Of a DNA stretch of 64,000 bases, positions 1 to 8,073 are shown piece by piece. Source of the stretch: Desulfovibrio sp. Huiquan2017 (GTDB lineage Bacteria; Desulfobacterota; Desulfovibrionia; Desulfovibrionales; Desulfovibrionaceae). Every line of letters begins with the position of its first letter. Position 1 is the stretch's first letter. The notes under the pieces were generated by a model. It was not told the origin of the DNA. It made no database searches and saw only the letters and a program-made list of their open reading frames with translations. Location of the stretch: the NCBI RefSeq assembly GCF_017351175.1, contig NZ_JAFMPN010000004.1, forward strand, positions 1 through 64,000, in the 5' to 3' direction. The translations under genes and the position numbers were made by a program.

Positions 1-26
1 ATCTTTGTTGCTCAACTCGCTATTTA

Positions 27-40
27 ATTGTCAAAGACCA
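27..40 (-). promoter_or_regulatory. boxA-like antitermination site of an rRNA leader
   Basis: On the minus strand the sequence reads TGGTCTTTGACAAT, which closely matches the boxA element of rRNA leaders (E. coli TGCTCTTTAACAA). It lies downstream of the promoter array at 90-623 and points off the left edge. The inference is that a 16S rRNA gene begins shortly beyond position 1. No rRNA sequence itself is present in the window. Confidence 0.6.
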
Positions 41-89
41 TATACGTCTTGTTTCTCAAAGAACGTCCCGCCGTCAGGCAGGAAGTGGG

Positions 90-118
90 AAGCTATGCTC
101 TTGGCTTGTTCCCGTCAA
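90..118 (-). promoter_or_regulatory. tandem rRNA promoter, most proximal copy
   Basis: On the minus strand, TTGACG (113-118) and TAGCTT (90-95) are separated by 17 bp, with an A-tract upstream resembling an UP element. This is the diverged copy closest to the boxA-like site. Its downstream hairpin is degenerate. Confidence 0.65.
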
Positions 119-180
119 CACCTTTTTCAACTTTTTTTTCGTCGATCCCGGTGCGGACCCTGCCCGGAGGCAGGAGGGGC

Positions 181-209
181 AAGCTATGCTTTCGTGTTCC
201 CCAAGTCAA
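181..209 (-). promoter_or_regulatory. tandem rRNA promoter copy
   Basis: TTGACT (204-209) and TAGCTT (181-186) are 17 bp apart on the minus strand. A GC-rich discriminator follows, and the UNCG-type hairpin at 159-174 lies just downstream of the expected start point. Confidence 0.65.
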
Positions 210-270
210 CATCTTTTTTCAACTTTTTCCGTTGAGTCCGATGCGGACCCTGCCCGGAGGCAGGAGGGGC

Positions 271-299
271 AAGCTATGCTTTCGTGTTCCCCAAGTCAA
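271..299 (-). promoter_or_regulatory. tandem rRNA promoter copy
   Basis: TTGACT (294-299) and TAGCTT (271-276) have a 17-bp spacer. The copy is essentially identical to its neighbour at 181-209 and is followed by the hairpin at 249-264. Confidence 0.65.
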
Positions 300-360
300 C
301 ATCTTTTTTCAACTTTTTCCGTTGAGTCCGATGCGGACCCTGCCCGGAGGCAGGAGGGGC

Positions 361-389
361 AAGCTATGCTTTCGTGTTCCCCAAGTCAA
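361..389 (-). promoter_or_regulatory. tandem rRNA promoter copy
   Basis: TTGACT (384-389) and TAGCTT (361-366) have a 17-bp spacer. The hairpin at 339-354 follows. Confidence 0.65.
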
Positions 390-450
390 CATCTTTTTTC
401 AACTTTTTCCGTTGAGTCCGATGCGGACCCTGCCCGGAGGCAGGAGGGGC

Positions 451-479
451 AAGCTAAGTGTTTCGCTTCGCCTCGTCAA
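451..479 (-). promoter_or_regulatory. tandem rRNA promoter, most distal repeat copy
   Basis: TTGACG (474-479) and TAGCTT (451-456) have a 17-bp spacer. The spacer sequence differs from that of the inner copies while both hexamers and the spacing are kept, as expected if they are under selection. The hairpin at 429-444 follows. Confidence 0.65.
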
Positions 480-594
480 CACCTTTTTTCAACTTTTTTC
501 CGGTTGATTTGAATGGTGTTAACCGTTCGATATTTCTGAGAAAGAACAAGCTGCCGGGTGACTCCCTCGGGGTGTTCCCCAGCGGCGAAGAGGA

Positions 595-623
595 GTTCTA
601 GGGTAAACCCTCACGAGGGTCAA
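595..623 (-). promoter_or_regulatory. distal rRNA promoter upstream of the repeat array
   Basis: On the minus strand, TTGACC (618-623) and TAGAAC (595-600) are 17 bp apart, with an A/T-rich tract (about 624-645) directly upstream. Its sequence is unrelated to the 90-bp units, so it would be a sixth start site, the furthest from the rRNA genes. Confidence 0.55.
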
Positions 624-784
624 GGGCTTTTTTCAAAAAAATGCGCATTAAAAACTAAAACGTCGAAATATCACACTATTTTTTTGAGTGGTTTAACGAC
701 TGCCCGGGTGGTCCCTTTCATTATATATAGGTGAGTCCCGATGAGCCCTCCCCTCCTCGCCTTAAACGTCCGTTGCCAGCCCCA
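624..784. other. AT-rich intergenic region, no gene seen
   Basis: This stretch is A/T-rich next to the distal rRNA promoter and includes a consensus TATAAT on the minus strand (721-726) without a recognisable -35. No ORF with family resemblance and no clear terminator of the SLC13-type gene was found. Confidence 0.4.
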
Positions 785-2029
785 CTAGTAGAGGCGGGGC
801 AGCACCCAGGAAAGCCAACCGGTCATGAGCAGCGTGCCCAGGATGTTGAGCGCGAGCCCCAGGCCGAGCATGCCCCGGAGGGACGCGCCTTTCATCTCGC
901 CGAACGCCAGGGCGTTGGAAGTGGTGGCGATGGGGGTCATGAAGGCGCAGGTGGAGGCCACGCCCACCGCGATCATCAGCGGCAGCGGGTCCATGCCGTG
1001 TCCCTTGGCCGCGTAGTAGGCGATGGTGAAGAAGGCGGCCACCACGGCGGTATTGGACAAGACCTCCGTCAGGAAGATGACCGCCAGGATGGTCAACAGG
1101 AAGAGCAGGCGCGGGTCCATCTCGCCCTTGAGCAGCCTGCCCGCCAGGACCACGGTTGCCTGATCCAGGCCGGTCCAGTGGACCACCGCCACCAGCACCG
1201 CCAGAACCAGGATGAAAGCCAGTCCCCGGCGCGGCACGGATTTGAGCAGACCGCCCGCCTTCAGCAACGGCCCGGACCGCCCGCCCCCGTCCGGGGCGCG
1301 GCGCACGAAGAGCAGCCAGAGGAAAAGCGCGGCAAAGCCCAGGCTGACCACGGGCGAGATCGCCGCGAACCCCGGCACGTTCTCCCGGGCCACGGCTTCC
1401 GCCACGAAATATCCCATATACAACCAGAACAGGAGCGCCCCGTAGCGTTGGCGGGCGTCCGCCCCGGCCCGGATCGGGCCGGACAGGTCGAGCGTCACGC
1501 CGCGCGCCGCCCGGGGCAGCCCCAGCCCCGCGGCCACGAGCCATGCCGCCAGCACGAATGCGGCCACCAGGGGCACGGACCACAGGAACCAGTTGAAGAA
1601 GGTCAGATGGTCGCGCCCGGCCACCTGAAACAGATCCAGGGCCGCGAAGAGCACGGCGTTGGCGGGCGAACCGATCATGGAACCCATGCCGCCGATGGCC
1701 GCGCCGTAGATGGCCGAACACATGAGCACCGTGGTCATGCCGCGCACGCCCCGGTCGGCGAAGTCGCGGTCCAGCTTCTTCAGCACCGGGACCAGGGTCA
1801 GGACGGTGATGGTATTGGGGATGAAGGACGAGAGCACGGCCGCGGCGGCGATGATGTAGAACAGGACCCGCCGGGGGCGCCCCTTGCTGCGCCGGAGCGC
1901 CCAGGCCACGAACCCGTCGGTGATGCGCGTGGCCGCCATGAGCTGGTACACGAAATACCCGCACACGAAGAGCAGGATGAGGGGCAATCGGCCCCACAGG
2001 TAGGCGGAGATGTCGGTCAATGATTCCAC
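785..2029 (-). CDS. SLC13/DASS-family anion transporter
   Basis: This is a 414-residue polytopic inner-membrane protein. It carries the two Asn-Thr motifs typical of the divalent-anion:sodium symporter and related ArsB/NhaD-like superfamily, FIPNTITV near residue 69 and LSNTAVVAAFF in the C-terminal half. About ten or eleven hydrophobic segments are visible. At 414 residues it is slightly short for the family. Members move dicarboxylates, citrate or sulfate with sodium; the substrate cannot be read from the sequence. The gene diverges from dnaE and has its own promoter at 2059-2087. It reads toward the rRNA promoter array, so read-through into the rRNA leader is conceivable. Confidence 0.8.
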   Translation of the reverse strand: MESLTDISAYLWGRLPLILLFVCGYFVYQLMAATRITDGFVAWALRRSKGRPRRVLFYIIAAAAVLSSFIPNTITVLTLVPVLKKLDRDFADRGVRGMTTVLMCSAIYGAAIGGMGSMIGSPANAVLFAALDLFQVAGRDHLTFFNWFLWSVPLVAAFVLAAWLVAAGLGLPRAARGVTLDLSGPIRAGADARQRYGALLFWLYMGYFVAEAVARENVPGFAAISPVVSLGFAALFLWLLFVRRAPDGGGRSGPLLKAGGLLKSVPRRGLAFILVLAVLVAVVHWTGLDQATVVLAGRLLKGEMDPRLLFLLTILAVIFLTEVLSNTAVVAAFFTIAYYAAKGHGMDPLPLMIAVGVASTCAFMTPIATTSNALAFGEMKGASLRGMLGLGLALNILGTLLMTGWLSWVLPRLY

Positions 2030-2058
2030 AACGGCTCCGGGTCAGGGTTCGTCACTGC

Positions 2059-2087
2059 AATGGACCGTTTTCGCAGGATAATGTCAA
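2059..2087 (-). promoter_or_regulatory. sigma70-like promoter for the SLC13-type transporter
   Basis: On the minus strand there is a perfect TTGACA (2082-2087), a 17-bp spacer and a weak -10, TCCATT (2059-2064). It lies about 30 bp ahead of the ATG at 2029. Confidence 0.4.
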
Positions 2088-2170
2088 CCGTATCTCGGCC
2101 TCCTTTTCCAGGTGGAAGTCCCCCCCGCTTTACGCTATCATCGAAAACTCAGCACAAGGAGTTTAATCAA

Positions 2171-5100
2171 GTGGCCGAATTCGTTCATCTTCACGTTCAT
2201 ACCGAATATAGCCTGCTGGACGGCGCCATCCGCATCGGCGATCTGCTGACACGGACCAAAGACCTGGGCATGCCCGCGGTGGCCATCACCGACCACGGAT
2301 GCATGTTCGGGGCCGTGGTCTTCTACATGGCCGCCAAGGAGCTGGGCATCAAGCCGATCATCGGCTGCGAGGTGTATGTGGCTCCCGGCGACGTGGACGA
2401 GGTGGACGCGCACCACAAGAAGGACCATGGCGGCGGTTACCACCTGATCCTGCTGGCCAAGAACCAACGCGGCTACAAGAACCTGATCAAGATCGTCTCC
2501 GAAGGCTACCTGAACGGTTTCTACTACAAGCCGCGTGTGTGCAAGAACCTGCTGAAGCAACACGCCGACGGGCTCGTCGCCCTGTCCGCCTGCCTGGCGG
2601 GCGAAGTGCCCCGCGCGCTCATGAACGAAGGGCTCGAAGCGGGCGCGGCCATGGCCCGAACCTACGAATCCATCTTTCCGGGCAACTTCTACCTGGAGCT
2701 TCAGGACAACGGCATCGCCAAGCAGACACGGCTCAACGAACTGCTCATCAAGTGCGCCGAGGAGACCGGCCTGCCCCTGGTGGCCACCAACGACTGCCAC
2801 TACCTGACCGCCGAAGACTACGAGGCCCACGACACCCTGTTGTGCATCCAGACCCAGACGACGGTGGACGCGGAAAAACGGTTCCGCATGGAGACCAGGG
2901 AGCTGTATTTCAAGACCCCGGAGGAAATGGAGAAGGCGTTCGCCCACGTGCCCGAGGCCATCGCCAACACCCAGCGCATCGCGGAGATGTGCAATCTCGA
3001 GATCGAGCTGGGCAACTATTACTTCCCGGAATACGAACTGCCCGAAGGCGTGTCCATGAACGAGGAGTTCGACCGCCTGTGCCGCGAGGGCCTCCGGCGC
3101 CGCCTGAACACCATCACCTACGAGGTGGACGAGGAGAAGTACTGGAAGCGGCTGGACTACGAACTGGGGGTCATCAAGGAGATGGGCTTCCCGGCTTACT
3201 TCCTCATCGTCCAGGACTTCATCAACTGGGCCAAGGACAACCGCATCCCGGTGGGGCCGGGCCGAGGCTCGGCCGCCGGTTCCATCGTGGCCTGGTCGCT
3301 CAAGATCACCAACCTCGACCCGCTGCCCTACGATCTGCTGTTCGAACGCTTCCTTAACGTGGAGCGCGTGTCCATGCCCGATATCGACGTGGACTTCTGC
3401 GAGCGCCGCCGGCTGGAGGTGGTCAAGTATTGCGCCGAAAAGTACGGCGTGGACCGGGTGGCCCAGATCACCACCTTCGGGACCATGAAGACCAAGGCGG
3501 TCATCAAGGACGTCGGCCGGGCCCTGGGCATGACCTTCGGCGAGACCGACCGCATCGCCAAGCTCATCCCGGACGACCCGGCGGTCATGGCCAAGCTGCT
3601 CGGCGTGGAAAAGGCCAAGATCACCGTTCCCAACGCCGTCAAGGCCGTGACCGAGCTGGACGACATGGTCGCCACCGACCCCAAGGTCGCCAAGCTCATC
3701 GACATTTCAACGCGCCTCGAAGGCCTGTGCCGACACGCCTCGACCCATGCGGCGGGCGTGGTCATCTCGAACAAGCCCATGATCGAATACCTTCCCCTCT
3801 ACAAAGGGAAGAAGGGTGAAATCGTGACCCAGTTCGACATGAAGAAGGTCGAAAAGGTCGGCCTGATCAAGTTCGACTTCCTGGGACTGCGCACCATGAC
3901 GGTCATCGAGGACTGCCTGGACATCATCCGGGAGCAGGGCAAGCAAGCCCCGAACCTGGAGACCCTGCACCTCGACGACCCGGACACCTTCGCCATCTTC
4001 GCCAAGGGCGACACGGACGGCATCTTCCAGGTGGAGTCGTCGGGCATGCGCAAGTACCTGCGCATGCTCGGCCCGGACTGCTTCGAGGACATCGTGGCCA
4101 TGCTCGCCCTGTACCGGCCGGGCCCCCTGGGCATGATCGGCTCCCACGGCGTGTCCATGGTCGACGAGTTCATCATGCGCAAGCACGGCGAAATCGAAGT
4201 CACCTACCCGCACCCGTCCCTGGAGGAGACCCTGAAGCCCACTTACGGGGTCATGGTCTACCAGGAACAGGTCATGGCCACGGCCATGGTCATCGCCAAC
4301 TACTCGCTGGGCGAAGGCGACCTGCTGCGCCGGGCCATGGGCAAGAAGATCGCCGAGGAGATGGCCAAGCAGCGGTCCCGGTTCCTGGAGGGGTCGCGCG
4401 AGAACAATATCGACGACGCCGTGGCCAACGACATCTTCGACACCATGGAGAAATTCGCGGCCTACGGCTTCAACAAGTCCCACTCGGCCGCCTACGCGCT
4501 CATCTCCTATCACACCGCCTACCTCAAGGCCCATTTCCCGGTGGAATTCATGGCCGCCCTGATGTCCACGGAAATGAACAACACCGACAAGATCATCATG
4601 TACGTCAACGCCTGCCGCGACATGGAGATCACCGTCCGCCAGCCGGACATCAACGCGGGCCAGGCGCGCTTTTCGGTCAAGGACGGGGAGATTCTCTTCG
4701 CCATGGCGGCCATCAAAAACGTGGGCGAGGAAGCCATCAACGAGATCGTGGTCGAGCGCGCCGCAAACGGCCCGTTCTCCAGCATCTTCGACTTCTGCGA
4801 GCGGGTGAACCTGCGGCGGGTGACCAAACGGGTCCTGGAATCGCTCATCAAGGCGGGCGCGCTGGACTGCTTCTCCTGTTCCCGAGCCGCCCTGCTCGAA
4901 GATCTGGACAAGGCCGTGGCGCTCGGCCAGAAAAAGGCCAAGGAGAAGGAATCGGGCATGCTCAACATGCTCGACATGCTCGGCGGCGGCGAGAAAAAGG
5001 ACGCGCCCCACACGCCCACCTGCTCCCTGTGCGAGGAGTTCGAAGACCGCGAAAAGCTTTCGCTGGAAAAAGAGGTCCTCGGCTTCTTCCTGTCCGGCCA

Positions 5101-5725
5101 TCCGCTGCTGGCCTACCGCCACGACATGCAGCGGCTGCGCACCGTGACCCTGGAGGAATGCAAGACCATTCCCAACGGCACCGAGGTCCGCGTGGCCGTG
5201 ATCATCCCGGACTTCAAACAGTTCATCACCCGCAAGGGCGATCCCATGGCGTTCTGCAACGCCGAGGACCTGACCACCTACGGCGAAGTCACCATGCTGC
5301 CCAACGTCTACGCCGAGGCGCGCGAGCTGCTCGACGCGGACCGCCCCCTGCTGATCCAGGGCAAGATCGACCAGCGCGACGACCAGCCCGGTCCCGAGGG
5401 CGCGCCCAAATCCGCCAAGATCCTGGCGGACAAGGTCCAGTTCCTGGCCGACGCGGTCCAGGGCTCGGACCAGCCCGTGTCCCTGTGGATCGGCGAAAAG
5501 CGCGCGGTGGACGCCCACCTCAACGCGCTGAAGGCGATCCTCAAGCGTTACCCCGGCACCACCGGCGTGAACCTGGGCATCATCACCCCCGAGGCCGTCA
5601 TCAACATGCGGCTGGGCAACGGCTGGAAGGTCTTCCCCGGCCGCGACTTCTGGAAGGAGGTCGAAGCCTGGCAAAACGGCGACGCCAAGGCCTACCGAGC
5701 CGAGACCGAGGCCCAGCCCGCCTGA
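2171..5725 (+). CDS. dnaE: DNA polymerase III alpha subunit
   Basis: This is the replicative polymerase catalytic subunit (DnaE type, 1184 residues; E. coli 1160). The PHP domain opens with HVHTEYSLLDG near residue 10. The palm carries PDIDVDF with catalytic Asp404 and Asp406, and a third conserved region, FGTMKTKAV, follows. HhH and OB-fold regions occupy the C-terminal third. The frame stays open to an ATG at 2060, but a GTG at 2171 has AAGGAG nine bases upstream and begins exactly where DnaE homology begins, so I place the start there. TATCAT at 2136-2141 may be its -10 element. A strong terminator follows at 5755. Confidence 0.97.
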   Translation: MAEFVHLHVHTEYSLLDGAIRIGDLLTRTKDLGMPAVAITDHGCMFGAVVFYMAAKELGIKPIIGCEVYVAPGDVDEVDAHHKKDHGGGYHLILLAKNQRGYKNLIKIVSEGYLNGFYYKPRVCKNLLKQHADGLVALSACLAGEVPRALMNEGLEAGAAMARTYESIFPGNFYLELQDNGIAKQTRLNELLIKCAEETGLPLVATNDCHYLTAEDYEAHDTLLCIQTQTTVDAEKRFRMETRELYFKTPEEMEKAFAHVPEAIANTQRIAEMCNLEIELGNYYFPEYELPEGVSMNEEFDRLCREGLRRRLNTITYEVDEEKYWKRLDYELGVIKEMGFPAYFLIVQDFINWAKDNRIPVGPGRGSAAGSIVAWSLKITNLDPLPYDLLFERFLNVERVSMPDIDVDFCERRRLEVVKYCAEKYGVDRVAQITTFGTMKTKAVIKDVGRALGMTFGETDRIAKLIPDDPAVMAKLLGVEKAKITVPNAVKAVTELDDMVATDPKVAKLIDISTRLEGLCRHASTHAAGVVISNKPMIEYLPLYKGKKGEIVTQFDMKKVEKVGLIKFDFLGLRTMTVIEDCLDIIREQGKQAPNLETLHLDDPDTFAIFAKGDTDGIFQVESSGMRKYLRMLGPDCFEDIVAMLALYRPGPLGMIGSHGVSMVDEFIMRKHGEIEVTYPHPSLEETLKPTYGVMVYQEQVMATAMVIANYSLGEGDLLRRAMGKKIAEEMAKQRSRFLEGSRENNIDDAVANDIFDTMEKFAAYGFNKSHSAAYALISYHTAYLKAHFPVEFMAALMSTEMNNTDKIIMYVNACRDMEITVRQPDINAGQARFSVKDGEILFAMAAIKNVGEEAINEIVVERAANGPFSSIFDFCERVNLRRVTKRVLESLIKAGALDCFSCSRAALLEDLDKAVALGQKKAKEKESGMLNMLDMLGGGEKKDAPHTPTCSLCEEFEDREKLSLEKEVLGFFLSGHPLLAYRHDMQRLRTVTLEECKTIPNGTEVRVAVIIPDFKQFITRKGDPMAFCNAEDLTTYGEVTMLPNVYAEARELLDADRPLLIQGKIDQRDDQPGPEGAPKSAKILADKVQFLADAVQGSDQPVSLWIGEKRAVDAHLNALKAILKRYPGTTGVNLGIITPEAVINMRLGNGWKVFPGRDFWKEVEAWQNGDAKAYRAETEAQPA

Positions 5726-5754
5726 GCGGCCCGGCCGCCCTGTCCCGTCCTTTG

Positions 5755-5782
5755 CGGCCCCGCTCCCGGCGGGGCCGTTTTT
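5755..5782 (+). terminator. rho-independent terminator after dnaE
   Basis: The stem is CGGCCCCGC/GCGGGGCCG with loop TCCCG, followed by five T residues. Confidence 0.85.
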
Positions 5783-5787
5783 GTTGG

Positions 5788-5817
5788 TTGACAAACCGGG
5801 CCGCGCTCGCCCACCAT
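5788..5817 (+). promoter_or_regulatory. possible promoter for the 5935-8032 gene run
   Basis: There is a perfect TTGACA (5788-5793), an 18-bp spacer and CACCAT (5812-5817). It lies directly behind the dnaE terminator, where a new transcription unit is expected. The -10 match is weak. Confidence 0.35.
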
Positions 5818-5934
5818 GCCCGAATAACGATTCCCGGGGCGACGCCGCGAAAACGCGGCCGGACACGGGCGCTCCGTCCCGTTCCCCGCCCTGCCCCACG
5901 CCCACATCCAACCCAGCAATTCCCGGAAGGACGC

Positions 5935-6546
5935 ATGACACGAATCAACGAACTGCTGCAGAAGATCGAGGAACTCCAAACCGAACTGGAACAGGAACTC
6001 CGCACCAAACGTGAAGGCATCGAATACACGATCAAGCAACGCAAAGTCCGCTTCAGCCGCGAGGTCAAGGCCCGGCAGCGCGTCTTTCTGAAAAAGTGGC
6101 TGGACTACGTCTACGACTCCGGGCCGCTGATCATCCTGACCGTGCCGATCATCTGGGGAGCGCTCATCCCCTGCTTGATCCTGGATGTGGTGGTCACCAT
6201 CTACCAGTTCCTCTGCTTCCCCATCTACGGTATTCCCTTCGCCCGGCGGCGCGACTACGTGATCATCGACCGCCAGAACCTGGGCTACCTGAATTGGCTC
6301 GAAAAAATGAACTGCATGTACTGCGGCTACTTCAACGGCGTCATCGCCTACGTCCGCGAGGTCGCCGCGCGCACGGAGCAGTACTGGTGCCCCGTGCGCC
6401 ACGCCCGTCCGGTGAAATCCGTGCACGGCCACTACCGGACCTTCTTCGAATACGGTGACGCCAAGGGCTACCGCGAAGGACTGGCCCCGGCCCGCAAGGA
6501 ACTCGCCCGCAAATTGCGCGAGGAGCTGCTGGAGAAACGCAAATAA
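5935..6546 (+). CDS. conserved membrane protein of unknown function
   Basis: This is a 203-residue protein. The first 50 residues are a charged, likely coiled-coil helix rich in Glu, Lys and Arg. Two adjacent hydrophobic segments follow (about residues 60-100). A soluble part follows, with a CMYCGYFNG motif and the stretch RTEQYWCPVRHA; the three Cys could bind metal. I recognise it as a conserved hypothetical type but cannot assign a function. The ATG at 5935 has GGAAGG seven bases upstream. The longer open frame entering from inside dnaE is an artefact of GC-rich sequence. Confidence 0.85.
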   Translation: MTRINELLQKIEELQTELEQELRTKREGIEYTIKQRKVRFSREVKARQRVFLKKWLDYVYDSGPLIILTVPIIWGALIPCLILDVVVTIYQFLCFPIYGIPFARRRDYVIIDRQNLGYLNWLEKMNCMYCGYFNGVIAYVREVAARTEQYWCPVRHARPVKSVHGHYRTFFEYGDAKGYREGLAPARKELARKLREELLEKRK

Positions 6547-6579
6547 CGGGCCGACCCGCGCCCGAAAACGAGAAAACGC

Positions 6580-6939
6580 ATGGACTCACTTGCCGAACTG
6601 AACGAACGCCACCGCCAATTCGTCGCGGACCGCAACTGGCAGAAGCACCAGACGCCCAAGAACCTGGTCATGGCCCTGACCGGCGAGGTCGGGGAGCTGG
6701 TCGAACTGTTCCAGTGGCTGACCCCGGAGGAGAGCCGCGCTGTCTCGGGCGACCGCAAACAGGCCGTGGCCGAGGAAATGGCCGACGTACTCATCTATCT
6801 GGTCAGGCTGGCCGACGAGATGGGCATCGACCTGGTTGCGGCGGCCCACGAAAAATGCGAAATCAACGAGAGAAAGTACCCGGCCGAAGCCTTCCAGGGA
6901 AGCGATCTCCGGCCGCACGAATACAAGGAGTCCAGATAA
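6580..6939 (+). CDS. MazG-like nucleotide pyrophosphohydrolase
   Basis: This is a 119-residue all-alpha NTP pyrophosphohydrolase of the RS21-C6/dCTPase type, which hydrolyses (d)NTPs to the monophosphate and PPi, probably to clean up abnormal nucleotides. The metal-binding pattern GEVGELVELFQW (near residue 31) and EEMADVLIYLVRLAD (near residue 66) supply the two acidic pairs typical of the family. Its stop overlaps the start of queD by one base (TAATG), which indicates translational coupling. Confidence 0.88.
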   Translation: MDSLAELNERHRQFVADRNWQKHQTPKNLVMALTGEVGELVELFQWLTPEESRAVSGDRKQAVAEEMADVLIYLVRLADEMGIDLVAAAHEKCEINERKYPAEAFQGSDLRPHEYKESR

Positions 6940-7319
6940 TGCCCGGCAAATGGAAATTGACCATTACCCAGGAGTTCTCGGCCTCGCACCAACTGCGCAA
7001 CTACGGCGGCAAATGCGAGAACATGCACGGCCACAACTTCGGTGTCGAGGTGGCCGTCGAGGGGGATACCCTGGACCCCAAGGTCCAGTACCTGGTGGAC
7101 TTCAAGGAACTGAAGCGACTGACCCGGACCGTGCTGGACAAGCTCGATCACAAGCACCTGAACGAGGTCGAGTGCTTCACCGAAATCAATCCCTCCTCCG
7201 AAAACCTGGCCATGTTCATCTACCGGAACCTCAAAGCGAACATGCCCGGGAACGTCTCCCTGGTGGAGGTCTCGGTTTCGGAGAACAGTTCGTCCAGGGC
7301 CACCTATTGGGAAGAGTAA
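6939..7319 (+). CDS. queD: 6-carboxy-5,6,7,8-tetrahydropterin synthase
   Basis: This 126-residue protein belongs to the 6-pyruvoyl-tetrahydropterin synthase family and most likely acts in queuosine (preQ0) synthesis. It has the Cys of GGKCENMHGHNF (near residue 25), with the HGH pair as zinc ligands, a first zinc His in ASHQL (near residue 15), and the conserved SSENLA. It overlaps the upstream MazG-like gene by one base and the downstream small ORF likewise. No other queuosine genes are visible in the window, so a tetrahydrobiopterin-like role cannot be excluded. Confidence 0.88.
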   Translation: MPGKWKLTITQEFSASHQLRNYGGKCENMHGHNFGVEVAVEGDTLDPKVQYLVDFKELKRLTRTVLDKLDHKHLNEVECFTEINPSSENLAMFIYRNLKANMPGNVSLVEVSVSENSSSRATYWEE

Positions 7320-7564
7320 TGGAGGACCCCAACGAGAAGCGCGGGACCATCAACGGCATGTCCTACGGGAAGATCATGACATCCCTGCTCATTCCCAAGG
7401 ATTCCCGGACCAACCCCAGGCGCATCCTGAGCGGCATCGCCTTCCTGGCCTTCGTCTGTTTCTTCGTCTTCGGCACCCTGTACCGGGGCTGCGCCCAGGA
7501 GGATTTCTGCCGTCCGCCCGGCGTGGAGCAGTCCGCCCCGCACACCCCGGGCGAAGGGGGCTAG
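7319..7564 (+). CDS. small single-pass membrane protein, unknown function
   Basis: This is an 81-residue protein with one hydrophobic helix (about residues 38-56, GIAFLAFVCFFVFG), a charged N-terminus and a short C-terminal tail with two Cys. Its ATG overlaps the queD stop, and dtd begins three bases after its own stop, so it is embedded in the operon. I do not recognise the family. Confidence 0.65.
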   Translation: MEDPNEKRGTINGMSYGKIMTSLLIPKDSRTNPRRILSGIAFLAFVCFFVFGTLYRGCAQEDFCRPPGVEQSAPHTPGEGG

Positions 7565-7567
7565 CCC

Positions 7568-8032
7568 ATGCGCCTGGTCATTCAACGGGTGTCCGACGCG
7601 CGCGTCCTGGTTCGGGACGCGACGGTCGGCGAGATCGGTACCGGCCTGCTCGTACTTCTGGGCTTCGGCGGCGCGGATCAGCCGGACCTCCCCGAAACCC
7701 CGGTCTGGCGAAAGATGCTCGACAAGCTGTTCAACCTGCGCATCTTCCCGGACGACGCGGCCAAGCTCAACCGATCGCTCTCGGACATCCGGGGCGACCT
7801 GATGCTCGTTTCCCAGTTCACCCTCTACGCGGATTGCCGCAAGGGACGCCGCCCCTCGTTCACCAACGCCTGCCACCCGTACATCGCCGAAGCCCTGTAC
7901 GAGCGGTTCGTTGAGGACGCCCGCAAGCTCGCACCCGGCGGATTCGCCACGGGCCGTTTCGGAGCCGAGATGCACCTGGATTTCACCAATTGGGGCCCGG
8001 TGACCATCATCCTGGATTCCGACGAACTGTAA
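7568..8032 (+). CDS. dtd: D-aminoacyl-tRNA deacylase
   Basis: This is a 154-residue Dtd enzyme that removes D-amino acids (and glycine from tRNA-Ala) mischarged onto tRNA. Hallmarks are MRLVIQRV at the N-terminus, SQFTLYAD near residue 83, the RPSF motif and the C-terminal NWGPVTIILD carrying the Gly-cisPro loop. Full length for the family (about 145-155). It begins three bases after the small membrane protein gene. Confidence 0.95.
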   Translation: MRLVIQRVSDARVLVRDATVGEIGTGLLVLLGFGGADQPDLPETPVWRKMLDKLFNLRIFPDDAAKLNRSLSDIRGDLMLVSQFTLYADCRKGRRPSFTNACHPYIAEALYERFVEDARKLAPGGFATGRFGAEMHLDFTNWGPVTIILDSDEL

Positions 8033-8073
8033 TCGGCTTGCCTCCGGGCAATCCCTCGCCTACATTCCCCACC

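Larger units (their letters stand above)
61..510 (-). repeat. five tandem 90-bp repeats carrying rRNA promoters
   Basis: A unit of about 90 bp recurs with starts near 61, 151, 241, 331 and 421. The units at 151-420 are nearly identical, and the two outer units have diverged. Read on the minus strand, each unit holds an A-rich tract, a TTGAC(T/G) hexamer, a 17-bp spacer and TAGCTT. Four units continue into a short perfect hairpin (159-174, 249-264, 339-354 and 429-444) with stem CCTGCC/GGCAGG and a UCCG loop closed by C-G, which is a UNCG-type tetraloop. The period is a multiple of three, so open frames run through the array, but the spacing of the promoter elements shows that it is regulatory. 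Confidence 0.9.

Noticed and set aside
28-507. Open frames of 159 and 108 codons through the 90-bp repeats, suggesting a repeat protein
   Set aside because: The frames stay open only because the period is a multiple of three. The conserved elements are promoter hexamers and hairpins on the minus strand, and no ribosome-binding site is present.
61-510. CRISPR-like array
   Set aside because: The whole 90-bp unit is repeated, with no unique spacers and no cas genes.
731-2023. Plus-strand frame of 430 codons opposite the SLC13-type gene
   Set aside because: The translation is His/Gln/Gly-rich with no family resemblance; it is the antisense shadow of a GC-rich gene.
3707-5941. Minus-strand frame of 744 codons opposite dnaE
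   Set aside because: It has shadow composition and lies wholly against a certain gene.
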